A stretch of DNA of 64,000 nt, from NCBI GenBank assembly GCA_021307315.1, contig JAJSPD010000009.1:62001-126000 (forward strand), read 5' to 3'. Source of the stretch: Bisporella sp. PMI_857. Its lineage: Eukaryota > Ascomycota > Leotiomycetes > Helotiales > Helotiaceae. This document shows positions 58,093-64,000 of this stretch, one piece after another. Positions within the stretch are counted from its first letter, which is position 1, and the number at the start of each line of letters is the position of its first letter. The translations under genes and the position numbers were made by a program. The notes beneath the pieces are model-generated. The model ran no database searches. It saw only the letters and a list, made by a program, of their open reading frames with translations, and was not told the origin of the DNA.

Positions 58093-61000
58093 GACTTCTA
58101 TATATACAAATAGATAAACAAAAAAAAAGTAGCAGGCGTTGGTACAAGATGCTTTGTGGATCTGTGATCTTAGCGATTGGTACTCGAAAGCTAATGCCGA
58201 ACAGATATGCTCCCTGGACCGTGGAGGTTTCTAAACTCCTATCTAGAAGCTCTTGAAGCCGGCACTTTCCCGTAGTATTTGATTCTATCCAAGTTAATAG
58301 ATTGCTTCAGCTATAGCTAGCTTTGTCCCACTCTGGAACCGGCTGTTGATGTCCAGAACTGGAATATGTCAAGCTGTCGATGACGCTGTGGGAACTCTCT
58401 TCTCTCGAAAATTTGCTTAGGATTTTGATTTAGTAGGTTTTGCTCTCCAAAAATTGATGATTCAAATCCAAGATGGACAAAAACAATGTACAATAAACAT
58501 GCTTGTAATATCAAGGACAAGAAGTGAGGATCTTTACGTTCAATACTTGGCATATGCTTGGGTGTAGTTTACCGAGGCCCGAGCCGAGGTTGACTTAGAC
58601 GTCATTTCAACGACATGATATAGTTTATTTCTATGCTCGCTGAACTCAGAAGTTATTTATTAAAGAATGCGACTAGTCCTAGTGTAGACAAACTTCAGAG
58701 CCTAATATGTGCGACGATGATGACTTTAGGAGAAGAATGACAAGTTATCTTAGCATGAAGAAAATGCATTGAGTCATGACATTCTAGGATGTATGAAAGT
58801 GCAAACCATGAACTCCTGTAGCATGTATATTGTTCAGGCTGAAAAGCAACCAACTCGTAAGTAATAGACGATAATCTTGGACTAATGGCCTTGAACAAAG
58901 GTTGTATGGTACAAATCCCCCTCCGTTGTTCCTGCATTAGCGCCAGTGCCATGGGGACTGTCCCATTCATGTAAGCACCCAATTTCAACCTCTTAGGTCG
59001 ATACCTTTATAGGCCCCATCTCTTGGGACGCATAGAATCAAAACCCACATTAGTATGTAGTAAGAAATCCGTTAAAAGAAAGACAGGAACCTTCTGCACT
59101 CTCCTCCGCTGCTCGATTTTGACGCCATTGAACTATGCTTCGGATGCTGGCACTTCCAGCACAAATTGATATGCCTTCCTCCGGGACTATTCTAATTTTC
59201 AAGACTACAAAAGAGTATTAGAATCAGAAACAACATCAATAGGGCTTCGACATCGAGGGAAATTTCTGCCATGAAGACAGATCGAACAGTCATGACAGAA
59301 GGTACTGACCTCCCCATTTCATGAATGACATGCATATTGAGATTACTGAAGGTCACAAAAATCAATCCTGCAAGACTGGAAAGTGCTCGAAGTAATGGCC
59401 GCATCAGCGATCAACTTCGGTTCATGTAAGACCGTAAATCTTGCCCTAGCCAAATATGATAGACACGATCCCTGCTGTGTTTTGGTATGAGACCACGAGA
59501 TGCACTTCGTTGTAGCTCCTCAACCTGCGACCATTTATCCCTTTTAGGATTCTGCCTTCTAAACATTGCCCTTTGCGGCTTTTGTTCAGGTTTCAGAAGT
59601 ATGTTGTAGTATGTTGCTCCAGATATCTCGATTAACTTTGCTGGTATTGCCGAGTAAGTACAACTTTTTTTCAATACTTGTTAAACTCATAACGTGTGAC
59701 ACAAGGCTAGCACGCCTTTACTCCATCTTTGCAATCTTTGAAACTAACCAGGAGTTACACCTTAACTCAGTAGCTGGGCTTCACGAGCTAATTGGTAATA
59801 CCATCGTAGTTCAGTTTTCCTATGTTGTTAAGCGCCGAGGGAAGGCCACTCATAATACCATCACCATGGGTTAGGAAGCATGATTCCGAAATACCCGCCG
59901 AGGCTGCAGATAAGTATACTGTGGTCCGGCTCGCTGTCTCAGGTCTCGAAATTGATAATGAACGCTGGAGTATCCATGCCTCAAAAGGAATGGTATCAGA
60001 AACTTGTTGCAAGCTCATGAGGCATGTGGGAATAGCTTCTCTGAAAAATTCCCACTCTCTAAACACAGCACGCACCATCAGCCCATTCTCCCTCATCCAG
60101 CCACTTACGGAAGATGATGGTTATCCAGCTCAACAATAAACGCAGTCGATCCGCGAACGGTAAATGTGTAAGCGCTCTTCCTTCTCTCGAGGAGGATGAT
60201 CCTAGACTTCTCGGGCTGCGAGAGTGAAACGGGGAGCTGCCAACTCCGCTATTCCAGCTGGGAACCCGCGCTGCGGCACTAATTATCAGTGATCGTGTAC
60301 GGCGGGATCGCCTATACCAGAAAACAGTACCGGGCCTGCCAGACGAGAAAGGCACACGCCCAATGTCGATTGCAACTGGAGAATGAGACTGATTAGCACG
60401 AAGTATGACGCTGGGCGTGGTCCCCAGTTGGTTTTCTTGCTTTGTATGGTGTTATTGTTAATAGAACTATCAAATGGGAGTATGTGGACGAAGTCTCATT
60501 CCCCATAACTCACCAATGTGCCATCGCTCTGACAGCGTAGCCCATAGTTGTGGGCTGCCGAGATCGTACGCAAGCAAGCTGATATATTCAGTTTACGATT
60601 CAAGGTACATGTCCATTGGAAGCTTGGGAGCCCGGCGGGAGATCCCACCCTCCTGCAGCCTTCGAGGCCGGCCCTGAGGCCCAAATTAACGAGATACTTC
60701 AGACCAGGTTATTTGATAGGCTCATTTAAGAGGCGTTGAGGCTTCCAAAACCTGCCTGCGTCCTGAATTTGCTGGAGGTGATACTGAATTGGAGAGGAAG
60801 AATGCGAAAAGTGCTGGTGTTGTAAGGAAGTGGTGGAAGCATGCCCGAGTATCGGAATATTCCTCCTTTTATTGCTTGCGTTCTTCCTTTCGCTAGTACC
60901 TCTATTTCAAGTGACAAAAATTCTCTCACTCAGTGTTTACATCTATGTGCTGTTCTTCCTCCAAAATAATCTAGGCTTCGAATAGGTGAGACCTCGGAAA

Positions 61001-61243
61001 GCCATTGGTATATTTTCAATTCTTGTCTAATGTAGCTATAAATGCTCAACGCCTGCTAATAATTTGACGCTAAATGCAACGCATGAATGGCATGTGATAT
61101 CTGTCCTTCTCTCATATCGTTTAGAGACATATTCTCTCTTGCTTCCTGCCTCATTTCAATATCTGATGCTTCTCTGAGCTTAGTTCAGTCTTCGGGCATT
61201 CCAATGATCGTGCTATCCGCAGTGGTTATAGTTGTCCTCATAA
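58093..61243. other. 3.1-kb region without a recognisable gene
   Basis: The largest empty stretch of the window. It holds many short open frames on both strands, none with a domain, none that could be spliced into a known family. A GC-richer island (about 60160-60370) is flanked by AT-rich DNA, and the overlapping frames 59788-60139 on both strands are equally motif-free. It could contain decayed genes or a non-coding RNA; I cannot support either. Confidence 0.35.
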
Positions 61244-62348
61244 TTAGTGCCCAATCGCCTTCTCACTGCTTGCCCTTCCACTACTCCCACCCTTCGTTGC
61301 CTCGTCTATGCTCGCATTACTCCTCGTACTTAGCCCTGTCCCCTTGCGCTGGCTGAGTGCTTTTTGCCACCTCTTCTTATTAATGCCCGGCGTGCCTTCA
61401 CCATCCAGCCCCAACACCTCTCTCAGCTCCGGAATCTCCGCATGATCCCTCGTATTCCGCATCCTATGGCACCACGTCACCCGTTTCTCCTCTCCTTCAC
61501 CTGTGCTCAAGGCCCCATTTGTATTTCCATTTCCAAGCTGCTTGTCCATTTCTGTCAATGGGCTGCTCATCGGCGTATTCTCATTCACAGGCTCGAACAA
61601 GAATTCTCCGCCCACCTGCGCCATATCGCCTGCCTGAAACACACGACCATCTGCTATATGCTTCACGCCCTGCGCAATACTCTGCGCCATGCCTAATAAA
61701 GTGCCTCGCCTCTGATAATCTGGCCGCTGGCCCATTGTCAGGGTGCGCTGCATGCTAAGCTGCGAGTATAGCGCACGCGTGGGATCGGTGTAAATGGGAA
61801 ACGGGCAGTTGAGGTCTTCTTGGTATTTTTGGATGAATGATGCGGCGCCGCAACCGATAATGGCGATAAATGTGGGAGTGGGGAGCTGGAGGAGGGAGTC
61901 GGTTGTTATGTTGTTTGCGAGGGTGCGAATGTATTCTTTGCAGTTCTGTTGTTTCCATTAGTGATCCTTTTTTTTTACAAAGAGGGGAGAAGAGGCATAC
62001 ACCGCAGAAGAAATGTCGTATAAAGATCACCAACACCCTCCTTGCCACGTTCGGGCCTGTATATATGCTTTTAAAAGGAACCGCCCTACCCTCGCTATCC
62101 AAGACGTTAATATCTGCTATCTTGTTTAGCATTTCCTGGGAGGGTATCTCGTTGTTGGTATTGAGATCTCCTGTGAATTCGACTGGAGACTGAACTTCAC
62201 TGCCGCTGTATAGTTGGACGCTAGAAGTGTCGAGCTTTGGGGGGTCGCAGCCGCAGTCTTCATCTTTCTCTTTGGCAGGTATGTTTTCTTTCTCATGTGC
62301 CGGTTGTGTTTCTGGGGGCGTTGGGTTATCGGAGAGGGTTACCGCCAT
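61244..62348 (-). CDS. PRXL2/AAED1-like thioredoxin-fold protein (AhpC/TSA_2)
   Basis: Peroxiredoxin-like protein of 349 aa. Exons are 62348-62001 and 61945-61244; the intron is 62000-61946. A Pro/Glu-rich N-terminus of about 60 residues precedes the thioredoxin-fold core. Core strings are VLDSEGRAVPFKSIY, RRVLVIFIRHFFCGNCKEYI (a CxxC pair created across the splice), FIAIIGCGAASFIQKY and NCPFPIYTDPTRALY. The middle and C-terminal parts (RRGTLLGMAQSIAQG, AQVGGEFLFEP, then a charged tail) match fungal AhpC/TSA-antioxidant-domain proteins. An oxidoreductase role is inferred from the fold and CxxC; the physiological substrate is unknown. Confidence 0.82.
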
Positions 62349-63376
62349 GCTGGGCGAAGAGCTCTGAAGGTGGGTGTAGGTGTGGGTATGGTAGTTGTCA
62401 GTAATTCAGGATAGTGATAATCGTAGTGAGTATGAGAGGGCGAGAGCTCTCTATTTCCATATGTTACAGTTATAAGGATATATTTGAATTGGAAGTAAAG
62501 AGTGGGAGAGGGTCTTTGCTGTCTTTTGGTGAATTGGGTTTGAGCACGGTTTCAAGATGTGGGGAGCTTTCCCCTTCGTCGGTGGCGTAATTAAAGCATC
62601 TTGATTGGTGAATTCGAGTCTGTGAACATCCATTCAAGGAACCTTATTTCAGCCTAGTTTGATTGATATATTAATAATCACCCGACAATTTGACGCGCGC
62701 TTCCTCCCGTCGTTTTGTCCTAATGTTCTAATTAATTGTTGTTGTTTGTCTTCTGCCGCGATCGAAATGATGTTACACTTCCCATCGTCTCCCGCATAAG
62801 GTTTCTTTTGTTTTGCTCTACTTTTTTTCTCGACCTTCCAGTGGGACCTATTGGCGCTTGGTGGAGGCGAGTGTCTCAATCCGAAATCAGGATTTCCACA
62901 CCTTCAGCGGGGCTGTGCTTGCAGGAAGAGAGGAACAGTTTCCTGATTCCATGTTCATCCATGGTATTGGTGAGTGGCGGCGGCTGTACCCTCTCATAAG
63001 CCCAAAGGATCGAACTAGCACAGAGAGATCGTCCACTTCATCGTGTAAAACGTGTCCCGCAGTATTATGGGCATGGAAAGACAATGGCTACATGTCGTTC
63101 TCTCTTTGGTCTCGTTAGAATTTATGGCTTAGGCAGGCTGAATATAGGTAAAGCAAAAGGCATATGCAGGTTCCAACAAATAGAGGGTTGTACAAAAGCT
63201 CAGATATTTAGTTCATCCTCACATCTTTGCAATCATCACTTTATAACCACGTCTTACGATCTACCTTTCGATATATACTACAGCGATAGAGAAGTATCAG
63301 AATGCTGAGCACAATTATATTATAAAAATCAAGCCTTACTACACCAGGAGTTTATATGATTTTAACCCGTAGAAAG
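62349..63376. other. 1-kb region without a recognisable gene
   Basis: Promoter side of the AhpC/TSA_2 gene, then sequence with only short motif-free frames (for example 62813-63118 plus, 62887-63084 minus). Confidence 0.4.
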
Positions 63377-64000
63377 TCACAACGTTTCTATTGATTTAAA
63401 CATATCTCTTCTTCGTGCTGTTATGATATAATCACCAAAAAGTGCTTTACGGAAACTTGCCTCGCAGTAAGCAATGTAATACTGCTTCTAGTTAGCTTCA
63501 CGTATCCTCTGCATGACTATTGAAGATAATCAGGTGCTTACAATCCATCTCCTTCTAAAGGCCGCTAAAGCCAAATCTATCATCTTTTCTCTCCTTTCTT
63601 CCGCATACCGCACCTTAATATCCTCCAATTCGCGTTGAATTTCTGCCGCCATAAAGCGCCTTTGTATAGTGGAAACCCATGATTTGTACGGTCTCAACTT
63701 GCAAGGTTGGCGTTGCCCCATTTTCGATTGCGATTATCAAGGATGATAAAGATGGGAGATACCCGCCAGGAAAGATATACCCGCTTCTTGTAAACGCCAG
63801 AACCCCTGAGTTTCAATCTTTCATTCCATTTCGGACATTTTGGTAGTAGGAACACAATTAAGAACTACCTACCTCATCATTTAAATATGATACCCTGCAC
63901 CACAATACTTCCATGATTTTTTATTCGACAGGTTGCTAATCTCTCTGAAGTATGCCTCCAAAAACTTTTCTCCAACATGCTCTACTATCTCCGAACTAAA
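63377..64000 (-). pseudogene. Cyclopropane-fatty-acyl-phospholipid synthase-like methyltransferase, C-terminal part, probably decayed
   Basis: The gene enters from the right edge on the minus strand. Successive pieces match the SAM-dependent CFA-synthase family in order: SEIVEHVGEKFLEAYFREIS (64000 side), SIVVQGIIF, SGYIFPGGYLPSLSSLI, TLQVETVQIMGFHYTKAL, then EERREKMIDLALAAFRRRWI and, after a 60-nt intron (63541-63482), YYIAYCEASFRKALFGDYII ending at TGA 63379-63377. The pieces lie in different frames: a stop follows GIIFK, and the stretch between HYTKAL and KVRYAEERR needs two frame changes (an LWRQKFNANW piece sits in the third frame). Splicing does not repair these breaks. Sequencing errors are an alternative to decay. 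Confidence 0.62.

Noticed and set aside
59788..60139. Overlapping plus and minus frames of about 100 codons
   Set aside because: Both strands are equally open, neither has a domain or codable splice partner, and they cannot both be genes.
1..64000. CRISPR arrays, insertion sequences, bacterial operons
   Set aside because: Spliced fungal genes throughout; no regularly spaced repeats and no transposase-like frame recognised.

Overview
The window is nuclear DNA from a filamentous ascomycete (Pezizomycotina). The evidence is many 45-130 nt introns with GTAAGT-like donors and CTAAC-type branch sites, families largely restricted to such fungi (HET domain, 2EXR domain, fungal-specific transcription factor, allantoate-type MFS permeases), and fungal versions of core eukaryotic genes (RPB2, RPA43, VMA10, PET117). 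A leotiomycete-like origin is a weak inference from overall gene style. All gene models below were spliced by eye; each complete model closes in frame.

Layout. 1-18034 is an accessory, probably catabolic, block. It holds three divergent gene pairs: 2OG-Fe(II) dioxygenase / Dal5-type permease; DapA-family aldolase / aspartate-aminotransferase-like enzyme; Baeyer-Villiger-type flavin monooxygenase / ATP-dependent 5-oxoprolinase-hydantoinase. These are followed by a two-finger zinc-finger transcription factor and a beta-hydroxyacid dehydrogenase. All three divergent promoters carry a near-identical 12-bp palindrome (GTGGAGCNCCAC). I saw this palindrome nowhere else except one further copy inside the same block. 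Together they look like an uptake, oxygenation, lactam/amide opening, transamination and aldol-cleavage regulon for an unknown, probably N-containing, carboxylated compound. This is the best candidate for an undescribed system here.

18-29.4 kb is mixed accessory sequence: an orphan 1.8-kb stretch, a second MFS transporter, a secreted proteinase-K-type subtilase, an alpha-arrestin with a PPxY motif, and a HET-domain pseudogene broken by in-frame stops.

29.9-58 kb is mostly core genome: a PIAS-type SUMO E3 ligase ending in a SUMO-interacting motif, a Boi-type SH3-SAM-PH polarity protein, a TauD-like dioxygenase, free methionine-(R)-sulfoxide reductase, the Pol I subunit RPA43 divergent from a membrane J-protein, a 2EXR protein, the Pol II subunit RPB2, an exact 60-bp tandem duplication, PET117, V-ATPase subunit G, a mitochondrial-type lipase and a zinc alcohol dehydrogenase. 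Two of the small genes have start codons isolated in 3-nt exons and also contain micro-exons (5 and 9 nt).

58-64 kb is sparse: 3.1 kb with no recognisable gene, a PRXL2/AhpC-TSA_2 thioredoxin-fold protein, and the decayed C-terminal end of a cyclopropane-fatty-acid-synthase-like methyltransferase at the right edge. No tRNA, rRNA, CRISPR array or intact transposon was recognised.
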